Positions 51,109 to 60,421 of a stretch of 64,000 bases of DNA are shown in pieces. Location of the stretch: assembly GCA_965237855.1 (NCBI GenBank), contig CBDEGK010000002.1, positions 248,001 to 312,000 on the forward strand. Reading direction: 5' to 3'. Source of the stretch: CBDEGK01 sp965237855. GTDB taxonomy: Bacteria > Pseudomonadota > Gammaproteobacteria > Pseudomonadales > Halieaceae. Within the stretch, counting starts at the first letter, position 1, and each line of letters starts with the position of its first letter. The position numbers and the translations under genes were made by a program. Below the pieces are notes generated by a model that was not told the origin of the DNA, searched no databases, and worked only from the letters and a program-made list of their open reading frames with translations.

Positions 51109-52550
51109 TTAATGCCCACGCCAACGTCGTTTGATATGCGATTGCCGCAAGGCAATTTCCGCGCGTCGCTGCTCCGATGTTACCCGCGGTGTGTCAGCTG
51201 GGATGAAGCTGGCCAGATCCGCCAGGTCTATCAGTGTTGCTTCAGCCCGGGGCATCAAGGCGCCCTCGGGATCCTCCCGAAAAATAAAGCGCATGGCATG
51301 GGTGCCTTTTTCAAGCCCGGTGGTATCGACCCAACCCTGCACCCCGGGTCCTGATGGGCGACAATGTAGTACCGAGAACCATCACTGGACACCGGTAACT
51401 GGTAACCGGTCAAACTGCTGACATAGTTTTGTTGATCCGGCCCCTCAAACCACAAGTTACTCAATTGAAAACTAATGTAGTGAGGTTCCACTGGCGCCAT
51501 TACTTTAACCACCAGGGCCTGGTCATCTTCCAGCTCAAAATTGCCCGCCGCGTACAGCTGTTTCGCACCGGCCACGCCGCCAGCGGTAAATGGTGGCGCC
51601 GGTTGATTGATGCCATTGAGGGGCATGCTGCGCTTACCGTCCAGATTGATATCCCGGTAGACCTCCAGTGCCACTTCCTGCAACAGCTGCCAAAAGAAAA
51701 CCTGGTTAGGCAATTCCTCGCCGATCTTGCGCAGCTTGCTGGCTATAAAGGCGGACTCTATCGGCGGACGGCTTTCACCGATGGCATCCAGGCGAACAAT
51801 TTCCATGTCCAGGGCGTGCTCTGTTTGCCAGTCAGAAAATATCTCGCGCACAGACAAAAACTTCGCCTCGCGCTCGGTGCTGTCACCGGTGGATGGGCAC
51901 TCCATGATCTTGCGAGACAGCAGGAAGTTACCCTGGTAATCCACTGGTCGCTCGGGGCCGATCAACAATTCAAATCCATCGCCATCCAGCAGCAGGTCAA
52001 AACTGGTGACAAAATCCAGGGTCTGGTTTTTGCAGTTGGCCATTTCCGCCAAACCGCCAGTAGAGCCGGGCACATCAGTGATCGTGGCAAAAGTCACCAT
52101 GCGTGGCGCCTGCCGCTGCGCCAGGTTCCGGCTCGAATCCGCCCACTGGGCCACATCTTCCGCTTGCGCGGTGACCTTGTAGTAGCCGGTCCCGTCAATC
52201 GGTGCCTTCAGGTACATCGTATCGGGGTTTTCCCCAGTCCACTTGCGTAACATATCCATGGAACGGTTGAACTCCGGATAGCGCGGGTCCTGGCGCATCT
52301 CCATTTCAATCATGCGACTGAGATGCGCCAGCATATAGCGATGTCCCTCCGCCACGTTGCGATCGGTCACCGGCGCGGGAAAACGTTTGGGATCGGTCAG
52401 ACCAGACTGGGCTCGATTGAGGCCATCGATAAACAGCTGCCAGCTCTCCTGCACACTCTCGTCGCCGCCGCTGGACCAGGGCAACAACGCGGCGGCCATT
52501 AAACCAGCGCCAATCAAGACACCGATCAGTGCAACAATGAACCGATTCAC
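51109..52550 (-). pseudogene. DUF1214-type exported protein, frameshifted near 51346
   Basis: The main frame (51255-52550) starts RFIVALIGVLIGAGLMAAAL, a membrane/signal segment, and runs to YYIVAHQDPG (about residue 396), where homologous-looking sequence continues in the next frame as VQGWVDTTGLEKGTHAMRFI and on to the stop at 51109. WFEGPDQQNYVSSLTGYQ and YYIVAHQDPGVQxWxDT are DUF1214-like signatures. One missing G in a G-run (GACCCGGGGTGCAG) explains the break; sequencing error is possible. Function unknown for the family. Confidence 0.72.
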
Positions 52551-52642
52551 AATAGTTATCCCCAGGCTTCTTGTCTTTCGCAGGCATTCATCTTACCTTT
52601 GCTGCTGCCAATACCACTACCTTTTACCAGGCGGAGAAAAAC

Positions 52643-53065
52643 ATGCGGGATGGGATAGTTCAGGAACTTGCACTCAAGTACGCCAAATTCGTGGATGACA
52701 AACTGTTTGATCAAATGGCGACCATTATGCCGCCGGACGTGAACATGGCGGCACCCAACTTTGACTACAAGACACTGGATGAATTTGTCGTGCAGCTGGA
52801 TTTTCTCAACACCTTCAGTGGCACCATGCACGTGATTAGCAACCAGCTGGGAGAGTGGACAGATGATGTCTACGAGGGTGAAACCTATTGCCTCGCCTCA
52901 CACGTCTACGAGAAGGACGGTGAGAAGCGTAAGCTGGAAATGGGTATTCGCTACCAGGACACGATCAAGTCTTTTGACGGTGTTTACAAATACGCTCGCC
53001 GCTATTTGAACGTGGTGTGGGAACAAGACCTGCCGCTGACGGATGGTCGCGGGCTGCAAGCCTAG
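52643..53065 (+). CDS. SnoaL-like (NTF2-fold) protein
   Basis: 140 residues from the ATG at 52643, where GGAG lies about 10 bases upstream; an in-frame upstream extension to 52571 is unlike the family. A compact alpha+beta cone: RDGIVQELALKYAKFVDDKL, a middle LDEFVVQLDFLNTFSGTMHV and ends GVYKYARRYLNVVWEQDLPL, as in SnoaL/ketosteroid-isomerase-like proteins acting in aromatic or steroid metabolism. Located between a broken DUF1214 gene and the TetR/Rieske cluster, convergent with tetR (2-bp gap). Confidence 0.75.
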   Translation: MRDGIVQELALKYAKFVDDKLFDQMATIMPPDVNMAAPNFDYKTLDEFVVQLDFLNTFSGTMHVISNQLGEWTDDVYEGETYCLASHVYEKDGEKRKLEMGIRYQDTIKSFDGVYKYARRYLNVVWEQDLPLTDGRGLQA

Positions 53066-53067
53066 CG

Positions 53068-53718
53068 TTAGCTCAGCAACATGGCCCGCTGGATTTTCGA
53101 CAACAGCTTTTTCTGGCGGGCGATATTCTCCGGCTCAGTGACTAAACCCAGGCCCATGGATTCCAGCGCCCTGCCTGACAAGAAGTAGCCAGTCACCAGA
53201 TTGAACATGGCAATGGTGCTGATCACCAGGTCAGCCCGATCCACCTCCTCATGACCAAGCGCCCGCATGGTTGCCAAACCCTGGGCAAACAAACGATCGA
53301 GCCAGTCCTTGATCAGGCGATTGCCGACCGAATCCGGGTCACCCTGCAGCGCCTGCTGAAACAAGGCCGACATCTGTGGGTGCTCCAACAGTAAATCTGT
53401 CATCACTGCCGGTAGCGCGGTGTAGGCATGCAAGCCATCCTCTGCAGCCATATGCTGCGACATGGCCTCGGCCATCGGCGTGAGAGCACGATCCAGAACT
53501 GCCGAGTACAAGGCCTGCTTGCCAGAAAAATAATTGTACAAACCCGGCTCACGAATACCCACCTGCCGCGCAATCTCCCGCACTGATGTGGCTTCATAGC
53601 CGCGACTGGCAAACAGTATCTCCGCGGCATCCAGAATACGGAGCGCAGTTCGTTCACCTTTGCTCAACGGTCTGGATTCTTCCTGCTCTTGTACTTGCAC
53701 TTTCACCGGTAAACTCAC
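53068..53718 (-). CDS. TetR-family regulator of the Rieske operon
   Basis: 216 residues. Helix-turn-helix: ILDAAEILFASRGYEATSVR and EIARQVGIREPGLYNYFSGK (about residues 28-66). C-terminal part helical with ALFQQALQGDPDSVGNRLI. Divergent from the Rieske dioxygenase alpha-subunit gene across 125 bp holding an inverted repeat, so it probably represses that operon; an aromatic or acyl-CoA ligand is likely. Confidence 0.9.
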   Translation of the reverse strand: MSLPVKVQVQEQEESRPLSKGERTALRILDAAEILFASRGYEATSVREIARQVGIREPGLYNYFSGKQALYSAVLDRALTPMAEAMSQHMAAEDGLHAYTALPAVMTDLLLEHPQMSALFQQALQGDPDSVGNRLIKDWLDRLFAQGLATMRALGHEEVDRADLVISTIAMFNLVTGYFLSGRALESMGLGLVTEPENIARQKKLLSKIQRAMLLS

Positions 53719-53798
53719 AATTAAATTATCACTCGCTACTATAATTCGGCCCTATTGGTCGTTTATTAAATATTTTTCTCTCATGACTTGCAAATTTT

Positions 53799-53814
53799 AT
53801 TAACGAGTGTTAAT
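53799..53814. promoter_or_regulatory. Candidate TetR operator before the Rieske operon
   Basis: ATTAAC-GAGT-GTTAAT, a perfect 6-4-6 dyad, 30 bp before the alpha-subunit ATG and inside an AT-rich region with TTATTAAATATTTTTC nearby. Position fits repression of the operon. Confidence 0.55.
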
Positions 53815-53843
53815 TTTTGTGGCCTCAATATGGAGGCCCTACC

Positions 53844-55142
53844 ATGAATATTGCTATTCGCGATGTCGTCAACGAAGACGCCACCCTCATCAGTCGTCGT
53901 GCCTGGAGTGACCCCCATATCTACGAATTGGAGAAAAAGGGCATTTTCGGCAAGGCCTGGCTGTTCCTCGGCCACGAGAGCCAAATCAAGAATCCCGGTG
54001 ACTTCGTGCAGGCGTTTATGTGCGAAACCCCTATCATCCTGGCGCGCGGTGAAGACAACAAAGTCTACGCCAGCATTAACAGCTGCACCCACCGTGGCCT
54101 GCCGGTGTGCCGGGCCGACCACGGCAACACCAAGCGCTTTGTCTGCCCGTATCACAACTGGTCCTACAAAGTTTCCGGTGAATTGGCGGCAATACCCCAG
54201 GAACGCATTGTTGAGAAAAAGCCCTGCAAGGAAGAACTGGGTCTGAAGCAGGTGCCCCGGGTAGAGAGTTGGAATGGCATGATCTTTGGCAGCTTCGATC
54301 CGGAGATCATTCCCCTCGAAGACTACCTGGGCGATATGCGCTTCTACCTCGACGCGTTCTTTCTGCGCTTCCCCCAGGGCATTGAGTTTATCGGTGCTCC
54401 CCACCGCTGGGTGATTGATGCCAACTGGAAACTGCCGATGGAAAACCAGTTGGGCGACGTCAATCACGGCCCGTTTCTGCACGCGGCAGTCATCCCACCG
54501 GAAGCCAATGAAGAAATCTTTACCGTCGGTCACTCGGTGGTCCCTCATCCCGGCCACGGCGCTACCTTTCGCCTCATGCCAGAAGACACACCGGTGGAAA
54601 ATGTCGGCTGGGGCTTTGAATCCATCGCCGGCCAGCTGGGCGGCCCGGAACTGCAGGAGTACCTGAAGGAAGTCCAAGCCCAGGCCGCAGAACGGGTCGG
54701 CCCCATTCGCGCCCAGATGAAGGGCCTGACTTACGGGGTATACCCCAATCTATCTTTCCTCTGGTCCAACTGCGCCTTCAAGGTCTCCCATCCACGCGGG
54801 CCCGGCAAGGTCGAGTACTGGTCCTGGTCAGTCGTGCCGGCAGATGCGCCAGACCATCTCAAAAAGATCATGCGCTCCAATTCCACCTCTTTCTTTGGCC
54901 CAGGCGGCATTCTCGAGCAGGAAGACAGTGAGGCCTGGATGCAGCAGTTCAAGGGTGCCAATATCGATTTTGCCGACGACCGCCCCTTCTTCTACGGCCT
55001 GGGTTTCGGCGAGGAAAAACCCCACCCGGACCTGCCCGGCCTGGTCAGCAACACCGCCAATGAATATTACGCGCGCGCCTTCTTTCAACGCTGGCGCGAC
55101 GCCCTGATGGCGGTAGAGCCACAACAGGGAGCAGCGGCATGA
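53844..55142 (+). CDS. Rieske aromatic-ring-hydroxylating dioxygenase, alpha subunit
   Basis: 432 residues. The Rieske [2Fe-2S] motif C-x-H-x15-17-C-x2-H is CTHRGLPVCRADHG followed by FVCPYHNWSY (about residues 79-104). The catalytic mononuclear iron ligands are in QLGDVNHGPFLH (D-x2-H-x4-H; about residue 205-217), with a third acidic ligand expected in the C-terminal part (EQEDSEAWMQQFKG). Hydroxylates an aromatic or related ring with electrons from a reductase not seen here. GGAGG lies 8 bases before the ATG at 53844 (an in-frame start at 53817 is less likely). Overlaps the beta-subunit start by 4 bp. Confidence 0.95.
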   Translation: MNIAIRDVVNEDATLISRRAWSDPHIYELEKKGIFGKAWLFLGHESQIKNPGDFVQAFMCETPIILARGEDNKVYASINSCTHRGLPVCRADHGNTKRFVCPYHNWSYKVSGELAAIPQERIVEKKPCKEELGLKQVPRVESWNGMIFGSFDPEIIPLEDYLGDMRFYLDAFFLRFPQGIEFIGAPHRWVIDANWKLPMENQLGDVNHGPFLHAAVIPPEANEEIFTVGHSVVPHPGHGATFRLMPEDTPVENVGWGFESIAGQLGGPELQEYLKEVQAQAAERVGPIRAQMKGLTYGVYPNLSFLWSNCAFKVSHPRGPGKVEYWSWSVVPADAPDHLKKIMRSNSTSFFGPGGILEQEDSEAWMQQFKGANIDFADDRPFFYGLGFGEEKPHPDLPGLVSNTANEYYARAFFQRWRDALMAVEPQQGAAA

Positions 55143-55699
55143 ATACTTACCTCGACGAAGTCACTCCCGAACTGCAGATGAACCTGGAACAGTGGTATTA
55201 CCAGGAAGCGCGACTGCTGGATAACCGCCAATACCAGACCTGGCTGGCCCTGTGTGCGGAGGACATTTCCTACAGTATGCCCTCACGCACCAATCCGCTG
55301 GTGAACAATCGGGAACAGGGCGACGAGAATATGATCAGCGTGGAACGGGAGCTGGAGGGTATCGATTCAGACGGCTGCCCTATTCGCGATGAAAACGTTG
55401 TCTACCTGTTCCTGCGGGTGGAGCGCAGTTTCAAGATGAACGCCTGGGCGGAAAATCCAGCCGCTCGCACCCGTCGTATTATTGGCAATGTTGAGATCAC
55501 TGGCATTGAAGGGGCAGAACTCTCCATACTCAGTAACTTCCACCTGTTCTATTCTCGCCCGGGCATGAAGGATTATTTTTACGCGGGCCAACGCCGGGAT
55601 GTGTTGCGACAGGAGGACGAGGGTTACAAGATAGCCAAACGGGAAATCATCATGGACATGGCGGATATCAATGTGCCAACGTTAGGCCTGTTTCTCTAA
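55139..55699 (+). CDS. Aromatic-ring-hydroxylating dioxygenase, beta subunit
   Basis: 186 residues, the structural subunit of the alpha3beta3 oxygenase; SnoaL/NTF2-like fold. LEQWYYQEARLLDNRQYQTW, LFLRVERSFKMNAWAENPAA-like centre with TRRIIGNVEITG, and YKIAKREIIMDMADINVPTL at the end are family signs. Coupled to alpha by ATGA overlap. The ferredoxin and reductase partners are not in the window. Confidence 0.92.
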   Translation: MNTYLDEVTPELQMNLEQWYYQEARLLDNRQYQTWLALCAEDISYSMPSRTNPLVNNREQGDENMISVERELEGIDSDGCPIRDENVVYLFLRVERSFKMNAWAENPAARTRRIIGNVEITGIEGAELSILSNFHLFYSRPGMKDYFYAGQRRDVLRQEDEGYKIAKREIIMDMADINVPTLGLFL

Positions 55700-55711
55700 C
55701 AGGAGTAGTCC

Positions 55712-56527
55712 ATGTCGGATTTTGTCGCACGCTACGGCCCCTGGGCCCTGGTGGCCGGTGGCGCCCAGGGTATTGGTGAGGCGTATAGCAGGGAACTGGC
55801 CCAACGCGGGCTCAATGTTGCCGTCATCGATGTATCAGAGGAAGCACTCGCTACATTCTGCCCAGCACTCGCTTCAGAGCACAGCGTCGAGGTGTTACCC
55901 CTGCATATTGACCTGGCCGCGCCAGACCTGACCGAGCAGGTTGGCGCTGCGCTCGGCGATCGTGAACTCGGCCTGCTGGTCTACAATGCCGGCATCGCTG
56001 ATGTTGGGCCATTCTACAAAGCCGAAACCGGTATTGAGCTGGAGCACAAGCGACTTGCCATCAATGTCAGCGGCCCCTTCAACCTGACCTACGAATTGGC
56101 CAAGCCTATGCTGGCACGTAAGCGCGGTGGCATCATCCTGATGTCTTCAGGCGCCGGCTTGCAGGGCTCGCCCTATTACACCCACTACGCCGCCACCCGT
56201 GCTTATGTGCTGGTACTGGCGGAATCTCTGTGGGCGGAATTCAAGCCCTACCATGTCGATGTGCTCGGTGTGGCCGCGGGTATGACGCTGTCTACGGCCG
56301 CGGCAGGCTATCAGCATCTTGATACATCGACCTTTCAGACCACCGATGAACTGGTAGCGGAAGTCATGGCGGCATTGGGACAGCAAGGCATGTTGATTGC
56401 GGGAGAAATCAATCGCCAGGGTCGCGAATTCATGAAGGAACTACCGCGGGATCAGTTGATCGAGATGATGGCGGGCCACGCCATCACCAATTTCCTCGAT
56501 GGCGAGGTGCCGGAACAAAATATCTAA
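55712..56527 (+). CDS. SDR-family dehydrogenase of the Rieske operon, Y-x3-R variant
   Basis: 271 residues; likely oxidises the cis-diol or an alcohol made by the dioxygenase. Cofactor loop GGAQGIGEAYSRELAQRG (family TGxxxGIG, first Thr replaced), LVYNAGIADVG, Ser in ILMSSGAGLQG, but the catalytic Y-x3-K reads YAATR: Arg (CGT) instead of Lys. The pattern is like 17-beta-HSD12-type SDRs otherwise. Twelve bases after the beta subunit, with AGGAG before the ATG, last gene of the operon. The Lys loss could mean altered chemistry or an inactive protein. Confidence 0.87.
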   Translation: MSDFVARYGPWALVAGGAQGIGEAYSRELAQRGLNVAVIDVSEEALATFCPALASEHSVEVLPLHIDLAAPDLTEQVGAALGDRELGLLVYNAGIADVGPFYKAETGIELEHKRLAINVSGPFNLTYELAKPMLARKRGGIILMSSGAGLQGSPYYTHYAATRAYVLVLAESLWAEFKPYHVDVLGVAAGMTLSTAAAGYQHLDTSTFQTTDELVAEVMAALGQQGMLIAGEINRQGREFMKELPRDQLIEMMAGHAITNFLDGEVPEQNI

Positions 56528-56555
56528 AAGGTTAGGCCACTATTAGGAACACCCA

Positions 56556-58112
56556 TCACCGGGCGCTGCCCTGCTTCTCTTCGTAGCATTGAAGGAAGAC
56601 ATTCTCCAGCTCCCGTACAAAACCACTGACATCACATAGTGAAGATGAGAGTAGCTGAGCGCGAAGGCTCTTGCGCGATTCTTGCAAACTTTGAAAGTCT
56701 CCAGCCAATGCTACTGCTTTTTGTACAAATTCTTGCTCATCAGCACAGATCAGATCTGAACAACCTCCAGCGATAGCCACAGAACTACTGATTCGACCGG
56801 CCCATCGATCACCACGCAAAGTCACCATGGGCACGCCCATCCAAAGAGAAAACGCCATGGTCGTGCCGCCGGTAAATGGCATCGTGTCCAGGGCTATATC
56901 GATCCGATTAAACGCCCCCTGGTATGCCGGGTATTTCGATTTGTCTTCAAATTCCAATCGGCCCGTACCAATGCCATGAGATGCAAAAGCTTCAATCAGT
57001 CCAGATCTTACGGCTTCGCTGTTGTAGCACTTGTATTTGAATAGCAGGCGAGAGTTTGGCACCGCTTCCAGAATCCTGGCAAATACGGCAATATTGGTCG
57101 CACTTATTTTGACCCTGTTGCTGAAGCAACCAAAAGTGACAAAACCATTTTTCTCCAGCGGCGGATTCCCGGGATCAATCCACGGTTGCGGAGGATGGAA
57201 ACATAGGTAACTATTTGGCAACCGGACTACCTTCTCAGTGTAGTGTTCGTCTTCTTCAATGGGAGCGACGACTGGATCCGCCAGTAGATAGTCCATGGTG
57301 TCCAGACCGGTCGTTCCAAAATACCCGGGCCAACTCAATTGCACCGGTGCCAACCGATAGGCAAATATCTGTAGATTATTGTTGGCGGTATGACCGGACA
57401 TATCCACAAGAACGTCCAGTTCATCGATCCTAATTTGCTCAGCCAACTCCTGGATTGCGCTACATTCTCGCCATTCATCACTTAGCCGCCTGAAAGCATC
57501 CGCAAAGCTGTTGTTTTTCCCTGGTTTAGTACTGTAACAGTACACACGAACTTTGTTGCGATCATGCCGGGCAATCACCGGATGGGCAAAAATCGATACA
57601 GGATGGAAACCAAAATCAGGTGAAACATAACCTACTTTCAAGGGCCTATTCGGTCGACACTTGCCGGTAGGGGGCGGTGTGCTTTTTATCGGAAAATGGT
57701 GGTTCTCTGCAAAAGATTTCAAAACGCTAGCATCAAACTCTTCGGCGTAGTGAGATGCCATGATGTAATTGGAAAACACCTTGTAGTTTAGTGGATCCCT
57801 TGTACACCCCTCCATGTACCATTTCAGGGCGCGCTCGGTCATTCCCTGGTCAAAATAGACTGCTGCAAGATTGTTGTACGCCATAGAAAAATCGGGGTCT
57901 ATTTCAATGGCTCGTCGATAAAGTCTTTCTGCTTCTTGGTGATCTCCGCGCCCTTGCTTCAGCTCAGCGAGGCAGAAGGTTGCATCCAGGTAATCTCCAT
58001 GCAACTCGAGGGCCTGCTGAAAACACTTTTCCGCGAGTTGAAACTCTTTGTTATCGCGATATAGCAGAGCTCGCTTGAAGCGACTTCGGGCCTGTAGTGG
58101 TACTCGCGCCAT
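56556..58112 (-). CDS. TPR plus GT41 (SPINDLY/O-GlcNAc-transferase-like) glycosyltransferase
   Basis: 518 residues. Three or so tetratricopeptide repeats at the N-terminus (residues about 5-110: KRALLYRDNKEFQLAEKCFQ, LAELKQGRGDHQEAERLYRR, AYNNLAAVYFDQGMTERALK). Then a GT41 domain: KVGYVSPDFGFHPVSIFAHP, VDMSGHTANNNLQIFAYRLA, PVQLSWPGYFGTTGLDTMDY, ALDTMPFTGGTTMAFSLWMG and VPMVTLRGDRWAGRISSSV. Bacterial members glycosylate proteins (for example adhesins or flagellin); substrate unknown. Base use is more AT-rich than the neighbours, suggesting transfer. Four bp from the upstream membrane-protein gene stop. Confidence 0.88.
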   Translation of the reverse strand: MARVPLQARSRFKRALLYRDNKEFQLAEKCFQQALELHGDYLDATFCLAELKQGRGDHQEAERLYRRAIEIDPDFSMAYNNLAAVYFDQGMTERALKWYMEGCTRDPLNYKVFSNYIMASHYAEEFDASVLKSFAENHHFPIKSTPPPTGKCRPNRPLKVGYVSPDFGFHPVSIFAHPVIARHDRNKVRVYCYSTKPGKNNSFADAFRRLSDEWRECSAIQELAEQIRIDELDVLVDMSGHTANNNLQIFAYRLAPVQLSWPGYFGTTGLDTMDYLLADPVVAPIEEDEHYTEKVVRLPNSYLCFHPPQPWIDPGNPPLEKNGFVTFGCFSNRVKISATNIAVFARILEAVPNSRLLFKYKCYNSEAVRSGLIEAFASHGIGTGRLEFEDKSKYPAYQGAFNRIDIALDTMPFTGGTTMAFSLWMGVPMVTLRGDRWAGRISSSVAIAGGCSDLICADEQEFVQKAVALAGDFQSLQESRKSLRAQLLSSSLCDVSGFVRELENVFLQCYEEKQGSAR

Positions 58113-58116
58113 TCAA

Positions 58117-58476
58117 CTAAAAGATCAGGCCGCTGAGAAACAGTACTGCCAATCCGCCATCCAGGACGAAGGCGGGGATAGTTCCCTTGAACGTCATATC
58201 ATCTTTGAGGATGGAATAACACCGGGCCAGGAGCGCGAACACCCAGGCCAGGCCAATGGTCATATAGACCTCTGGCCGGTTCATGATCAGCGCGCCCAAT
58301 GCCAGGCCGATATTCAATCCGCCCATCACCGTGCGCATCTCCGACCAGGCATCGGGCTTGGTCATTTCGATACCCATCGCGCCGGTAAATGTCTGCGGCT
58401 TGAAAAAACCCACCAAGCCGATGATCAACATGATGATGGCGCCGACGCGGGGCAACCATTCGATTACTGTTTCCAT
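58117..58476 (-). CDS. Small DUF4345-like membrane protein
   Basis: 119 residues, four predicted membrane helices (VGAIIMLIIGLVGFF, MRTVMGGLNIGLALGALIM, YMTIGLAWVFALLARCYSIL, AFVLDGGLAVLFLSGLIF). The EMRTVMGGLNIGLALG segment matches the E-x-R-x-x-x-G-G-L pattern of DUF4345. GGAA about 7 bases before the ATG. Function not known. Likely cotranscribed with the GT41 gene, 4 bp downstream. Confidence 0.72.
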   Translation of the reverse strand: METVIEWLPRVGAIIMLIIGLVGFFKPQTFTGAMGIEMTKPDAWSEMRTVMGGLNIGLALGALIMNRPEVYMTIGLAWVFALLARCYSILKDDMTFKGTIPAFVLDGGLAVLFLSGLIF

Positions 58477-58563
58477 GAATATTTCCTTGTGTTCTGAAAC
58501 AGGCAGATTAGCAAGATGGCATCACAACAGAAAGTGCTGATGAACTGCTGTAATACGATCCAG

Positions 58564-60420
58564 CTAGCCGGAAAAACCCAGGGCGAGCAGGGATTCCTTA
58601 ATTTCATCCAGCACATCTGCATCTTCAATGGTTGCCGGCATGGTCCACTCCACCCCGTCGGCCATCGCCCGCATGGTTTTGCGCAGTATTTTCCCCGACC
58701 GGGTTTTCGGCAACCGCTGTACAACGGCGCACAGATTGAAGGATGCCACCGGCCCGATATCTTCGCGCACTTTAGCGATCGCCTCGTTGCAAACCAGCTC
58801 GGCTGATTTGTCGACCCCCACATTGAGCACCACCAAACCCAGCGGCCGCTGACCCTTGAGCGCGTCGGCTACCCCAAACACCGCACATTCAGCAATATCC
58901 GGATGCGCTGCCAGCACCTCTTCCATGGCACCCGTGGACAGTCGGTGCCCGGCAACATTGATGACATCGTCGGTGCGGGACATCACGAAGACATAACCGT
59001 TGTCGTCGATATAGCCGGCATCACCACTCTCGTAATAACCCTCAAAGGTACTAAAATACCCATCCACATAGCGCTGGTCCGCATTCCACAACGTGGTGAA
59101 AGTGCCCGGTGGCAAGGGCAACTTTATAACCAGTGCGCCGATCTGCCCCGCGGCAACTTGATTGCCGTCGCTGTCCAGAACGTCTACATGGTAGCCCGGC
59201 ACCGGACGTGCCGACGAGCCCGGCACAATCGGCAGTTGCTCTATGCCTAAGCAATTGCTGCAAATGGGCCAGCCGCTTTCGGTCTGCCACCAGTGATCAA
59301 TGACCGGCACGCCAAGCTTGTCCTGCGCCCACAGCAAGGTATCGGGGTCGCAGCGCTCGCCGGCCAGGAATAAGGATTGCAAGCTGCTGGTATCGTATTG
59401 CTCAAGGTACTTTCCGCTGGGATCTTCGCGCTTGATGGCACGAAACGCCGTGGGTGCGGTGAACAATACCTTTACCTTGTATTCAGCGATAACGCGCCAG
59501 AAGGCGCCCGGGTCTGGTGTACCCACCGGCTTGCCTTCATAGATCACCGTAGTGCTACCGTTGAACAGGGGGCCGTAAACAATATAGGAGTGACCCACTA
59601 TCCAGCCTACATCCGATGCCGCCCAGTAGACGTCGCCGGCCTGCACGTTGTAAATATTGGGCATGCTCCATTTCAGCGCGACAATACTGCCGCCAGTGTC
59701 ACGAACAACCCCCTTCGGTGCGCCGGTGGTGCCCGAGGTATAGAGGATGTAGAGGGGATGGTTGGCCGGCACGGGCACGCAATCCACCGCTTGCGCCCCT
59801 GCCATGACTTGTTGCCAGTCGAGATCTCGCCCCGGAATCATGCTAGCTACGCATTGGGGTCGCTGCAGCACAATGCAGTGCTCGGGCTTGTGTTGGGCCT
59901 GCTCAATAGCCCGGTCCAGCAAGGGTTTGTATTCGACCAGGCGAGCGGGTTCGATGCCGCAGGAGGCGCACAACACCATCTTCGGCTGGGCATCATCAAT
60001 TCTTACCGCCAACTCATTACTGGCAAAGCCACCAAATACCACCGAGTGAATGGCACCGAGCCGGGCACAGGCGAGCATGCCAATCAGTGCTTCCGGAATC
60101 ATCGGCATATAAATGATAACCCGGTCTCCCAGCCCAACTCCCTGTGCAACCAACGCACCGGCGAGCAGGGAAACCTGGTCGAGTAGTTCCGAATAGGTGA
60201 ACTGCGCTTTTACGTCGGCTACAGGACTGTCATAGATCAGCGCCAGTTGGTCGCCGCGCCCCTGTTCGATGTGTATGTCGAGGGCGTTATAGCAGGCGTT
60301 GGTAACACCATCCGGATACCAGCGATAAAAAGGTGGATTGTCATCATCCAGCAGCCGGCTCGGCGCCTGATACCAGAATATGTCCTGCCCGGCCCGCTCC
60401 CATAAGTCAGAGTCGGTCAT
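58564..60420 (-). CDS. Propionyl-CoA synthetase-like acyl-CoA ligase (PrpE/ACSS3 type)
   Basis: 618 residues, ANL superfamily: acid + ATP + CoA to acyl-CoA + AMP + PPi. P-loop-like motif LYILYTSGTTGAPKGVVRDT, HSVVFGGFASNELAVRIDDA, the gatekeeper region GWIVGHSYIVYGPLFNGSTT, IDHWWQTESGWPI and the C-terminal KTRSGKILRKTMRAM with the acylation-controlled Lys. FTAPTAFRAIKREDPSGKYL and LFLAGERCDPDTLLWA resemble the propionate-preferring ACSS3/PrpE branch rather than AcsA. The N-terminal residues and length are normal. Clustered with an aldehyde dehydrogenase, so it may feed acetaldehyde- or propionaldehyde-derived acid to CoA. Confidence 0.9.
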   Translation of the reverse strand: MTDSDLWERAGQDIFWYQAPSRLLDDDNPPFYRWYPDGVTNACYNALDIHIEQGRGDQLALIYDSPVADVKAQFTYSELLDQVSLLAGALVAQGVGLGDRVIIYMPMIPEALIGMLACARLGAIHSVVFGGFASNELAVRIDDAQPKMVLCASCGIEPARLVEYKPLLDRAIEQAQHKPEHCIVLQRPQCVASMIPGRDLDWQQVMAGAQAVDCVPVPANHPLYILYTSGTTGAPKGVVRDTGGSIVALKWSMPNIYNVQAGDVYWAASDVGWIVGHSYIVYGPLFNGSTTVIYEGKPVGTPDPGAFWRVIAEYKVKVLFTAPTAFRAIKREDPSGKYLEQYDTSSLQSLFLAGERCDPDTLLWAQDKLGVPVIDHWWQTESGWPICSNCLGIEQLPIVPGSSARPVPGYHVDVLDSDGNQVAAGQIGALVIKLPLPPGTFTTLWNADQRYVDGYFSTFEGYYESGDAGYIDDNGYVFVMSRTDDVINVAGHRLSTGAMEEVLAAHPDIAECAVFGVADALKGQRPLGLVVLNVGVDKSAELVCNEAIAKVREDIGPVASFNLCAVVQRLPKTRSGKILRKTMRAMADGVEWTMPATIEDADVLDEIKESLLALGFSG

Positions 60421-60421
60421 T

